From the NCBI GenBank assembly GCA_023362775.1, contig JALMGJ010000019.1:2075501-2139500 (forward strand): a stretch of DNA of 64,000 bases. The letters are read 5' to 3'. This document shows positions 33,067 through 43,536 of this stretch, one piece after another. This stretch comes from Charina bottae (Eukaryota; Chordata; Lepidosauria; Squamata; Charinaidae). The stretch's first letter is position 1. Each line of letters opens with the position of its first letter. The translations under genes were made by a program, and so were the position numbers. The notes under the pieces were generated by a model. That model had not been told where the DNA came from, ran no database searches, and saw only the letters and a list, made by a program, of their open reading frames with translations.

Positions 33067-34455
33067 CCAACGAAAGATGCCCCTCTGGTACCATTGCTCT
33101 CCCAATTATACTGGAATGCGGACTGTGTGAAAAAAATCCAGAGAACCTAACTTGGAGTCCATCTGTCAAAAAGAGACTGATTTAATATTTTTCCTTCTCG
33201 GGGAAGAAGATATTTTGTCATCACGATCTGGGTTCTTTTTTGAAGGACGCACCTGTATCTGAGGGACTGTCCTGTCTTAATCCAGTTTAAGGATAAAGAA
33301 CCCTAAAATGTCAGAGAAAGCAAAACAAGTTGAAGTTACCCCTGAATATTTAATATAGCAGATTGAGCAGGCCTGAAGGCTACTTGGATGCCATTATGCT
33401 GAATTTAAAACCAGTCATTTCCAATTTTGCACATATGCAACAGCATCCTAGGCAAATTGATGCAAATCTATGAGCTCATTTTGGGTGGGGTCGCAGTGTA
33501 ATATGCAGGTAATCCCTTTTTTGCTTTTGGCTTGGAAACATGTCCTCTGTTATTGACAAGTTTAGAAAGGTCTGCCAAATCACAGCTAAAAAGCTTCCTG
33601 CCTTTTCCTTTGTTCATTTAAAAAGTGCACTGTATTGACCTTGAGATGGTTTTCGTTTTTTCTTTTGTTCTTGAATCTGGGTTTCTGGAGAGCAACTTCT
33701 CCAGAAGTTGATGTTAGAGCTTGTTTCCCTCTTCGCTCTCTGACGGACAAAACCACTGCTTAGAAGGGGTCGGAAAAAGGCCATTTCAGCATATTGTTAT
33801 AACTAACAATAGGTTCCTGAGACAGAGACATGAAAATAGTTTCTATTAGCCTACTTACCAACCAATCAGAGGGAGTTGCAGGACCATGATTTTAACTTCA
33901 CGGGCATCTGAAATGATAGTTATGAAATCTGGTTAGGAGACATCAATCTACCGAAGACATGGTTAGCCCGTGAGCAAAACCCAAGGAGGACCAGGGACTT
34001 CGCTTGAGAAAGATAGAACCGACAGACATCTAATGCACCCAGCATTTTCTATTCAAGGAGTTCTCTGGGAGCAACATTCTCTGGAGATTTCCTGATAAAG
34101 CCAGTGTTACATTTAAAAAAAGCAGCATCCCCACGGCCTAGGAAGCATTGAGCTATTTTCAGCCAGCATATTTCTATAGTTGTTTATTTCAGTAACTTCG
34201 CCTGAAGTTAACCTTTGACCCACTGATTTTATCTGAAACGTGTGCCTAGAGGGGAGATAGGAAATCTGGTGCCCTCTGATGTTAACTTCTATCAGCTCCA
34301 GTCAATTAGGTCAAAGTAAAAAAAACAAAAAACCGGGAACTGTAACCCAAAGCGTTTGGAGGACATCAGGTTGTTGAAACCTGGCCTAAAATTTAATGGA
34401 TACTTAGGCATTCCATTCTCTCCCCTAGATTTTCTGGATTGTCCTCATTCTGAAG
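33067..34455. other. Intron/intergenic, no gene recognised
   Basis: No exon, RNA gene or repeat family recognised. Confidence 0.5.
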
Positions 34456-34456
34456 G

Positions 34457-36320
34457 TTTTTATTTATTTTATTTTTTACCCCGTCTTTATTATTTTTACA
34501 AATAACTCAAGGTGGGGAACATACCTAATACTCTTTCCTCCTCCTATTTTCCCCACAACAACAACCCTGTGAGGTGAGTTGGGCTGAGAGAGAGTGACTG
34601 GCCCAAGGTCACCCAACCGGCTTTCGTGCCTAAGGCGGGACTAGAACTCCCAGCCTCCTGGTTTGCCATTGGCTCCTTCCTAGGGCTGAGAGACAGGGAC
34701 TGGCCCAAGGTCACCCAGCCGGCTTTCATGCCTAAGGCGGGACTAGAACTCTCAGCCTCCTGGTTTGCCATTGGCTCCTTCCTAGGGCTGAGAGACAGGG
34801 ACTGGCCCAAGGTCACCCAGCCGGCTTTCGTGCCTAAGGCGGGACTAGAACTCTGAGTCTCCTGGTTTGCCATTGGCTGCTTCCTAGGGCTGAGAGACAG
34901 GGATTGGATAAGGTCACCCAGCCTGCTTTCGTGCCTAAGGCGGGACTAGAAAACTCAGTCTCCTGGTTTGTGATTGGCTCCTTCCTAGGGCTGAGAGACA
35001 GGGACTGTCCCGAGGTCACCCAGCTGGCTTTCGTGCCTAAGGCGGGACTAGAACTCTGAGTCTCCTGGTTTGCCATTGGCTGCTTCCTAGGGCTGAGAGA
35101 CAGGGATTGGATAAGGTCACCCAGCCGGCTTTCGTGCCTAAGGCGGGACTAGAAAACTCAGTCTCCTGGTTTGCCATTGGCTCCTTCCTAGGGCTGAGAG
35201 ACAGGGACTGGCCCGAGGTCACCCAGCCGGCTTTCCTGCCTAAGGTGGGACTAGAACTCTCAGTCTCCTGGTTTGCCATTGGCTCCTTCCTAGGGCTGAG
35301 AGACAGGGACTGGCCCAAGGTCACCCAGCTGGCTTTCCTGCCTAAGGTGGGACTAGAACTCTCAGCCTCCTGGTTTGCCATTGGCTCCTTCCTAGGGCTG
35401 AGAGACAGGGACTGGCCCAAGGTCACCCAGCCGGCTTTCCTGCCTAAGGTGGGACTAGAACTCTCAGCCTCCTGGTTTGCCATTGGCTCCTTCCTAGGGC
35501 TGAGAGACAGGGACTGGCCCAAGGTCACCCAGCCGGCTTTCCTGCCTAAGGGGGGACTAGAACTCTCAGTCTCCTGGTTTGTCATTGGCTCCTTCCTAGG
35601 GCTGAGAGACAGGGACTGGCCCAAGGTCACCCAGCCGGCTTTCATGCCTAAGGTGGGACTAGAACTCACAGTCTCCTGGTTTGCCATTGGCTCCTTCCTA
35701 GGGCTGATAGACAGGGACTGGCCCAAGGTCACCCAGCCGGCTTTCATGCCTAAGGCGGGACTAGAAGTCTCAGTCTCCTGCTTTGTCATTGGCTCCTTCC
35801 TAGGGCTGAGAGACAGGGACTGGCCCAAGGTCACCTATCCGGCTTTCATGCCTAAGGTGGGACTAGAACTCACAGTCTCCTGGTTTGCCATTGGCTCCTT
35901 CCTAGGGCTGATAGACAGGGACTGGCCCAAGGTCACCCAGCCGGCTTTCATGCCTAAGGCGGGACTAGAAGTCTCAGTCTCCTGCTTTGTCATTGGCTCC
36001 TTCCTAGGGCTGAGAGACAGGGACTGGCCCAAGGTCACCCAGCCGGCTTTCATGCCTAAGGTGGGACTAGAACTCACAGTCTCCTGGTTTGCCATTGGCT
36101 CCTTCCTAGGGCTGATAGACAGGGACTGGCCCAAGGTCACCCAGCCGGCTTTCATGCCTAAGGCGGGACTAGAAGTCTCAGTCTCCTGCTTTGTCATTGG
36201 CTCCTTCCTAGGGCTGAGAGACAGGGACTGGCCCAAGGTCACCTATCCGGCTTTCATGCCTAAGGTGGGACTAGAACTCACAGTCTCCTGGTTTCTAGCC
36301 CATTGCCTTAACCACTAGAC
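34457..36320 (-). mobile_element. SINE with about 17 tandem 102-bp units (L2-like tail), split by hAT copy 2
   Basis: Minus-orientation SINE: tail at 34457-34570, about 17 body units to 36300, then AACCACTAGAC of the head. The head continues at 38856-38867 beyond the GC-rich element. 35640-36250 is organised as three near-identical 204-bp dimers. The 403-codon ORF (35107-36318) is an artefact of the 102-bp period. Confidence 0.93.
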
Positions 36321-37080
36321 CAAGGGTCGGAAATGGCGGCTCGCGAGCCACATGCGGCTCTTTGGCCCCTTGAGTGTGGCTCTTCCGCAGCTGAACTCAC
36401 CCCGCCCCTTCCACGTGATTGGATCCCGCCCCCAAACTCTTACGCTCTTACGCGCGCTCGCTCTCGCTGTCCAAGGCCGGGGCCACCCGCAGCCGCCCAC
36501 ACCTCGCGCACAGCCCGCGGGGCTCTCTGCCGCTCCCTTCAACGGAGGAGGGACCGGCGTGCCTTGGGAGCTGCTGCTGGCGGCATGTCTGGGCGAGGCG
36601 CGCGGGCGGAGCTGCCCGTCTGGCACTTGGGCGCTCCCGAGCCTCTTCCCTTCTCCCTCGCCACGTTCGGGCGTTGAGGCCAGGCAAAGCCGGGCGGTCG
36701 CGCAGGGGTGAGGTGAGGAGTCCCGCTCCTGCGCCTACCGCCACATCCGTCCGTTCCCGGCCTCTCTCCCCATATCCGGCGGGTGCCCATGCCAGAATCC
36801 CCGCGACCCGGAGGCAGCGACTGCTCGGAGGGCCCCAGCGAGAAGAGGCGCGTGATCCCCGGTGGATCCCTTCGAGGGGCCGCGGGGCTTCCCCGCTTTC
36901 CTCCCAAGGAGGCCTCGACGGCGCACCCTCCCGCCCCATCAATCCCCCCACCCCGCCGTTGGGCGTCAGAGGCTGAAAGGATGTGGCAGGAACGGCCCTG
37001 GAAAGCGGGGCCTGCGGAGCGCCACCTTTGGGGAGGAGGGTCCAGCCGGCGAGCAATGGCGGCACTGGAGTTTTCGCCGG

Positions 37081-37565
37081 AGCGCTGTCTGTCGGGAGAG
37101 AAAAGCAGCCACCGCACAGGCCCGCTTAAAAAACCACCACCCCGAAACTGCTTTCGAGCCGCCTCTCCGGAGGGTCCCTGCGGTCCCGCCGGGTGCACCC
37201 CCCCACCCCGCCGTTCGGCGTCCTCTCCCCCCGCTAACCCGAGCCCTGCGGCGGCCGGGGGAAGCTGAGCCAGGCGGGGGTGCAGCGGGCCCAGCGGCGC
37301 GCTGAGGGCGAAGAGCCGCCTGCTCTCCCCTTGGCCGCCTCCGGTCGCTACAGTCGCCCCGCCGGAACGGAGCCTGGCTTGGCTCCCCCGGCCACTGCAG
37401 GGCTCGGGTTAGCGGGGGGAGAGGACACCGAACGGCGGGGTGGGGGGGTGCACCCGGCGGGACCGCAGGGACCCTCCGGAGAGGCGGCTCGAAAGCGGTT
37501 TTGGGGTGGTTGTTTTTTAAGCGGGCCTGTGCGGTGGCTGCTTTTCTCTCCCCACAGACAGCGCG
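37081..37565. repeat. Second inverted repeat (about 185-bp arms) nested in the first
   Basis: Arms 37081-37263 and 37381-37565 (GGAGAGAAAAGCAGCCACCG against CGGTGGCTGCTTTTCTCTCC). In the right arm the complement of GACAGACAGCG-type sequence is preceded by TTTTCTCTCCCCACAG, a splice-acceptor-like string. Confidence 0.88.
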
Positions 37566-37706
37566 GGCGGGCGGGTCCTCTGGAAGGAGGCCGGCCGGAG
37601 TTCTGCTTGCAGCGGACGAGTTGCTGCTGGGCCGAGCAGATGCTTTTGAGACCTAACGGCGGGGTTACATCGGGACCGAGTCCGGCCTATCCCCGGTCTG
37701 TGTCGC

Positions 37707-37954
37707 GTTAATGCCGCCCCCTTTCCCACCTGGGAGGCCAGCTTGCAGCGCAAACGGCAGTCGCTTACTGAGCGAGTGCATTTTAAAATCTGCTTAAGAC
37801 TGAAACTGCGCTTTTCCGGCCTTCCTTTTTCAAAGAGGGAGAAGTGCGGGGGGGGGGGTGGTGGTTAAGCAGATTTTAAAATGGACTCGCTCAGTAAGCG
37901 ACTGCCGTTTGCGCTGCAAGCTGGCCTCCCAGGTGGGAAAGGGGGCGGCATTAA
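37707..37954. repeat. Third inverted repeat (about 91-bp arms), adjoining the right arm of the first
   Basis: Arms 37707-37797 and 37864-37954 (GTTAATGCCGCCCCCTTTCC against GGAAAGGGGGCGGCATTAAC). The right arm ends exactly where the big right arm (37955) begins. Confidence 0.88.
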
Positions 37955-38867
37955 CTCCAGTGCCGCCATTGCTCGCCGGCTGGACCCTCCTCCCCAAAGG
38001 TGGCGCTCCGCAGGCCCCGCTTTCCAGGGCCGTTCCTGCCACATCCTTTCAGCCTCTGACGCCCAACGGCGGGGTGGGGGGATTGATGGGGCAGGAGGGT
38101 GCGCCGTCGAGGCCTCCTTGGGAGGAAAGCGGGGAAGCCCCGCGGCCCCTCGAAGGGATCCACCGGGGATCACGCGCCTCTTCTCGCTGGGGCCCTCCGA
38201 GCAGTCGCTGCCTCCGGGTCGCGGGGATTCTGGCATGGGCACCCGCCGGATATGGGGAGAGAGGCCGGGAACGGACGGATGTGGCGGTAGGCGCAGGAGC
38301 GGGACTCCTCGCCTCGCCCCTGCGCGACCGCCCGGCTTTGCCTGGCCTCAATGCCCGAACGTGGCGAGGGAGAAGGGAAGAGGCTCGGGAGCGCCCAAGT
38401 GCCAGACGGGCAGCTTCGCCCGCGCGCCTCGCCCAGACATGCCGCCAGCAGCAGCTCCCAAGGCACGCCGGTCCCTCCTCCATCGAAGGGAGCGGCAGAG
38501 AGGGTGGCCCCGGCCTTGGAGAGCTGGGGTGCAGGGGGACGGGAGCGTCGCCGGCAGCCCGCGAGGACCGGCCATGGAAGGTGAGCGAGGACCGGGGTGG
38601 CCGGCCAAGCGCAGCGCAGCCCTTCCACGCGATTGGATCCCGCCCCCAAACCCCGCCCCTTCCACGCGATTGGATCCCGCCCCCAAACCCCGCCCCCTTC
38701 CACGCGATTGGCTCCTGCCCGCAAACCTCGCCCCCTTCCACGCGATTGGCCCCCGCCCGCAAACCCCGCCCCCTGGCTCTCGAGCACTTAAAAATGTGCA
38801 CGAGCATACCAAAATGGCTCTCGGCTCAAAAAGTTTGCCGACCCTTGCACTAGACCAAACTGGCTCT

Positions 38868-39870
38868 CAAACAAACTGGTTTTAAAACAGTCTACCATAG
38901 AATAGTTAGTTATTAGTTACAACTAACTAACCACTGAAAAATATACAGTTGTTGTCTTATGTTTTCTAACAGGTAATACCAAAAACCTATTGGTGATCCT
39001 CTTTCTCCTGTAAATCTAGAGCAGAGTGGCTTTAAAGCCCTCCATATGTTTTGGAATCCAGGTCAACGTGGCTGGTAGTTTGAGATTATAGATGTTGTGG
39101 TCCAGAAACATCAATGCAAACAAAGCACCAGCCAGAGTTCAACCCAGATTAACTGAATGTATCTAGAATTCACACATCCCTCCTTGGGAGGGTTTCACCA
39201 AGGAGGAAATCTGAGGACCTCTGTTAGATATTTCGGTGTAACTGAGGAATTCTGAATGAACTTCCAAAGCACCCCAGGGTTCAAAAACTCTTCCTGCTAG
39301 CCACCAGTCTTAAGCTATGCTGTTTCAGAATGTACTGGCATGTGGCCTATCTTGACTAGGAGTACCATTTACCTTGCTACAAGCCTGCATTCCCCAAATA
39401 CATGACTGGAACATGCAGCATTGAGCCGGTTGCAAGGCAAACCAACTCTGCAGCAACTTACCCGTTCAACTAGTCTCCCAGGTGGCTGGTGTCCCAAGAA
39501 TGGTCATTTCACCTCTAGCCTGCAACTGCTGACACACTCATGGGCTGCCTTGATTCATCCTGTCAACATGTTTTGCTGTCACGACTTCACTCATGGGAAG
39601 GCTTAGTCGATCACCATCCAAACGGGAGGCTAAGCTGCTTTACCAAGAAAGGAGTTGCATTTCTACCCTTTTTACAATTGTTTGGGTATTATGATTTGGA
39701 ATGTAAAAGAATTCGAAAGAAGAGAATAAGGGTTAGGATTAGGGTCCAGCTTCAGCTCTCATAGGCCCTATTCACAGGACACAAAAGAACCAACTATACT
39801 CTCTCCCAATCTGGTACTTCACTTCCTGTACTGTCAGCACACAACAATAGATGGGTGATACCTGAATGTT
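38868..39870. other. Intron/intergenic, no gene recognised
   Basis: Unique-looking. A short TTAGGG-like run near 39729 is too short to count as telomeric. Confidence 0.5.
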
Positions 39871-39871
39871 A

Positions 39872-40195
39872 GGGGCATGATGGCTCAGCGGTTAAGATGC
39901 CAGGCTTGTCGATCGGAAGGTCGGCGGTTCGAGACCCGAGCGCCGCGTGACGGAGTGAGCTCCCACACTCGCCCCAGCTCTTGCCAACCTAGCAATTGGA
40001 AAGCATGCAAATGCAATGAGATGAATAGGTACCACTTCGGTGGGTAGGTAACAGCATTCCACGCACGTCATGCGGCCACATGACCGTGGAAGCATCTTCG
40101 GACAACGCTGGCTCTTCGGCTAACAAACGGAGATGAGCACCGGCCCCTAGAGTCGGACACAACTGCACAAATGTGCGGGGGGATCCTTTACCTTT
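39872..40195 (+). mobile_element. Family B SINE, full length
   Basis: Head GGGGCATGATGGCTCAGCGG, B box GGTTCGAGACC, end AGAGTCGGACACAACT and CCTTTACCTTT. Confidence 0.88.
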
Positions 40196-40304
40196 ACTAA
40201 GATTGCCTAAATCTTAATTTTGCCAGTAATCATTCAAATTCTGTCAAGAAGCTAATACGAACTACCTCAGGGCATTTTCTTTATCTCACAATTATCTAAT
40301 AAAG

Positions 40305-40574
40305 CAGAGCTTTCCAAACTGTGTGTGGCGACACAAAAGTGTGTCGCCACACACAGTCTGGTGTGTCGCCACACAACCTGGAAGCGCTGATCATCATCAG
40401 CGCTTCCGGGTTTTCCCGCGGCGACACGCCAACGGCGGTGCGCAAAAACCGAAAGCGGCAGCAGTGCTTCTGGGTTTTTGTGTGCTGCCGCAACGGCGGC
40501 ACTTCTGGGTTTTCCCGCGGCAACACACCAATGGCGGTTCGTGTGTCGCCGCAGGAAAACTTTGGAAAGCCCTG
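40305..40574. mobile_element. hAT-type MITE (CAGAGCTTTCCAAAC family), 270 bp
   Basis: Perfect 8-bp duplications TAATAAAG (40297-40304, 40575-40582). Closely similar to 19896-20157. Confidence 0.88.
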
Positions 40575-40582
40575 TAATAAAG

Positions 40583-41228
40583 GAAAGGTTGTCTCAAGCA
40601 TAAATGTTTATACTAACCCATGAAATATTTGGTTTCAAGCCACAAACTCCCCTTGGATAAAAGAAACATCAATGCGGAAAAGAAGTTATTTCAGCTCTAT
40701 TATAGCCCAATGCCCTTCTCATCTTTTTCTCAGGAAGAAGCCTACATACAAGGGGTTAAAGCCTCAGCCAGATCTTCTGCACCAGCCAGGGAATGCCCAG
40801 ACATGTTGCTCTGAGGTCTCACGACTGGAATTCATTTTCTTCTAAGCCAAGATTTAAGGTGCACAGTATAGAATAGACTTGGGAAGAAAAAAACCATGGA
40901 TTTTCTGCCTTAAATCAATTGCACACAACTTGAGTTAAAAGCCAAAGGTAGACTTGTAGAGCTTTACAGTCTCTCACATTGGTAAGAGTTAAAAAGGAGC
41001 ACACAGAACTTGATAGCCCAAGGAATTCTCATCTGCTGAACAAAAAAATCATGTTGAGGATGGGAATGATATATAGAGGGAGAAACAGCATCAAGGAAAT
41101 GGATTGGGGTCATACTGTACAACACGCAAGTTGTTTCTTCTACAGAGGATGCTGTATTGGGAAAGAAACCAGAGGAGATTGCCATCACTTCCTATGAACT
41201 TCCCAATCCAGTTGGTCACTTTTTCATG
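40583..41228. other. Intron/intergenic, no gene recognised
   Basis: No repeat family or exon recognised. Confidence 0.5.
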
Positions 41229-41236
41229 GTGTTAGG

Positions 41237-41517
41237 CAGCGGTCCCCAACCTTTTTGGCACCAGGGACCGGTCATGGAAGAAAAATTTTCCACCGACCAG
41301 GGGGGCGGGGTTTGCAGGCTGGAGCCAATCATGCGCACCGGGGGGTGGGGTTTGCAGGCGGGAGCCAATTGCATGCACCGGGGGGGGGGATGGGGTTTAC
41401 AGGCAGGAGCCAATTGTGCACATCGGGGGCGGGATTTGCAGGCGGGAGTCCCGTGACCCACTTCCTAACAGGCCGCGGCCCACTAGTGGGCCACGGCCCA
41501 CAGGTTGGGGACCCCTG
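41237..41517. mobile_element. hAT-type MITE (CAGCGGTCCCCAACC family), 281 bp
   Basis: Termini CAGCGGTCCCCAACC and GGTTGGGGACCCCTG; perfect duplications GTGTTAGG (41229-41236, 41518-41525). Interior has four tandem GC/CCAAT-type units. Confidence 0.88.
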
Positions 41518-41525
41518 GTGTTAGG

Positions 41526-42463
41526 TATATGCAGCTGTTCACCCCTAGTAGAACTTCCTATTTATTGGAGTTAGAATGTGGGTAGACTTGTTGGAAAGAA
41601 ACTCCTTTGTGGAAATCAGCAAGCCAGTAAGGAGGGGGAGATATGGTGGACAACTTTATAATGCTACCTATTATTATGAGTACTGACTCCAGACAGTAGG
41701 TGGGATTGCTAACTTTTTTTGTAAGTATTTTGAGTGGTAATGATTGATAGACTTCTCTAATCCCATCTATATCTGCTCTCTGTACTTGCCACCAACTCTC
41801 ATTTCATTCCTTCCCTCCAAGTTACATGGATGAAAATCTCAGCGAGAATTGCTAAACCAGCTTTGGCCTTTTCTTTGATGCAAACGAGTTCATGTTTGTC
41901 GATTTTCAGTGCAAGAATGTAGAAACCAGTCCTTCAAGCAGTTCTTGGTTTGGGATTTGACCTTGGGCCGTCCGTGGGGCAGGAAAAGTAGAGAACGGCT
42001 GGCGTGTGTTTTGGTGTATTTAGCTTTCATCAGAGATGGAATGCAATCCATCGCTCAAGTTTTTCCTTTCTCTCTTTTAGGCTGTGGAAAGATTACCCAG
42101 CTTCTGTAAAGGAATGCATTTTTAAAGGAACTTTCTCACACAAGATTTGGGCGTCTGAGATAAGCTCCATGAAAGCAGCAGCCTGATACTTCTCAAGCAA
42201 ATAGCATTCCCTGGATGTTTCTAAAGCATGTGTGCATTACACACACACACACAATTTTAAAACATACACTGTACCTTGCTAATGTTAATAAAAATACTCT
42301 CAGAGCAGCTTACAGGGAAAAGAAAGAAAAACCTATAATTGCAATATCATTAAATAACTAAATTGCTAAGATCAAGACTGGGTTAAAACAATTCTGGTAA
42401 AGAACAACAGGAAGACAGATCTTTAACTCGGTAAAGATGCAATTTATTTTCTCTCTATATTGC
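41526..42463. other. Intron/intergenic, no gene recognised
   Basis: Short AC microsatellite near 42238; nothing else recognised. Confidence 0.5.
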
Positions 42464-42670
42464 ATTTTATTTATTAGTTGATTTTATATCCCGCCTTTCT
42501 TCCAGAAGCTCAGGACATAATATCTAAGCAGTCCTTCCTCCAATTTTTCTCCATAAAACATCCCTGCAAATTAGGGCTGGTTGAGAATTAGCAGCTGGAT
42601 CAAAGTCACCCAGCAAGCTCTAGGATGAAGTGAGATCAACCTCTAAACCAGTATTCCATACTGACTGTTC
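42464..42670 (-). mobile_element. Old, diverged SINE
   Basis: Tail TTTTATATCCCGCCTTTCTTC, then CAAAGTCACCCAGCAAGCT and AACCAGTATTCC: reverse complement of an old tRNA-SINE body. Confidence 0.6.
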
Positions 42671-43203
42671 TCTTTGTAGCTTTCTAGTTGCTGGGTACTT
42701 CAAGGGGACATGTAGTCTAAAGAAATGGCAAGACATTATATGGTTGATTCTTGGCTTATGTGGGGGAGTTGTTGTACAAGGAATATACCCTAGTCCCTAG
42801 ATCACCCGATCAACTAAATAAACCATGGATTGAGTTATCCATAGCTGGGGGCATCCAAATGAACTAGTACAGTGCTCCTCCATATGATGGTTTAGCATAC
42901 TGTATATCTACAACTTACGGGCCAAAAGAGTAGAGCTCTAACCCCAAGCGTGCTTCCTTGAAATAAAGTATATGTTTGCTTCAGAACCTATTTCCACAAA
43001 TATATCGGACTATGACCTATACTGAATTTGTGCAAGATAAAATGCAGCAGTGGAATCAGTGGCGAGTAATTAATTTCTAGAGATGGGTTTCGGGTACAAT
43101 TAAGATTTTGCAAATAGAGCCAAGAGAAAATCCAATGGGATCTAGGTTGCATGGCAGTGATGATCTCCAAGTCTAGCTCTTATACCTCTCATGGTTCAAG
43201 ACT

Positions 43204-43529
43204 AAAGTAAAGGTAAAGGTTCCCCCTGCACATTTCTGCAGTCGTGTCCGACTCTAGGGGCCGGTGCTCATCTCCGTTTGTTAGCCGAAGAGCCAGCGTT
43301 GTCCGAAGACGCTTCCACGGTCATGTGGCCGGCATGACGCATGCGGAACACTGTTACCTACCCACCGAAGTGGTACCTATTAATCTACTTGCATTTGCAT
43401 GCTTTCGAATTGCTAGGTTGGCAAGAGCTGGAGCTAGTGCGGGAGCTCACTCCGCATGCAGGGCTAGGGATTCGAACCTCCGAACTTGCGATCTTCTGAT
43501 TGACAAGCCTGGCGTCTTACACACACACA
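43204..43529 (-). mobile_element. Family B SINE, head truncated
   Basis: GGTAAAGGTTCCCCCTGCAC to AAGCCTGGCGTCTTAC followed by AC repeats. CAAGACT flanks both sides (43197-43203, 43530-43536). Confidence 0.85.
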
Positions 43530-43536
43530 CAAGACT

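Larger units (their letters stand above)
36463..38530. repeat. Inverted repeat of about 600 bp inside hAT copy 2
   Basis: Arms 36463-37070 and 37955-38530 are complementary (GAGCAATGGCGGCACTGGAG against CTCCAGTGCCGCCATTGCTC). The left arm has a short extra segment (about 36495-36520). Arms are very similar, implying recent formation or gene conversion. Confidence 0.9.
36321..38847. mobile_element. GC-rich hAT-type element, copy 2 (2.53 kb)
   Basis: Starts CAAGGGTCGGAAATGGCGGC and ends TTTGCCGACCCTTG, with perfect 8-bp duplications CACTAGAC (36313-36320, 38848-38855). Shares about 100 bp at the left and about 200 bp at the right with copy 1, but the interior is different: three nested inverted repeats and no 205-bp satellite. 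No transposase found. Confidence 0.87.

Noticed and set aside
34560..36300. CRISPR-like repeat array
   Set aside because: Vertebrate DNA, 102-bp units without distinct spacers; it is a SINE-derived tandem array.
35107..36318. 403-codon open reading frame, with a 265-codon ORF on the other strand
   Set aside because: The 102-bp SINE unit is a multiple of three and happens to lack stops in several frames, so arrays are open on both strands. The repeated 34-residue unit is SINE sequence.
37858..38885. Overlapping ORFs of 331 and 334 codons plus 252 on the other strand
   Set aside because: GC-rich inverted-repeat cargo; mirrored ORFs in the other arm show they follow base composition. No domain recognised.
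39726..39748. Telomere-like GGGTTAGGATTAGGG, and CCCTAACCTTAACC near 49936
   Set aside because: Only two or three degenerate units; expected by chance in AT/GC-mixed DNA.
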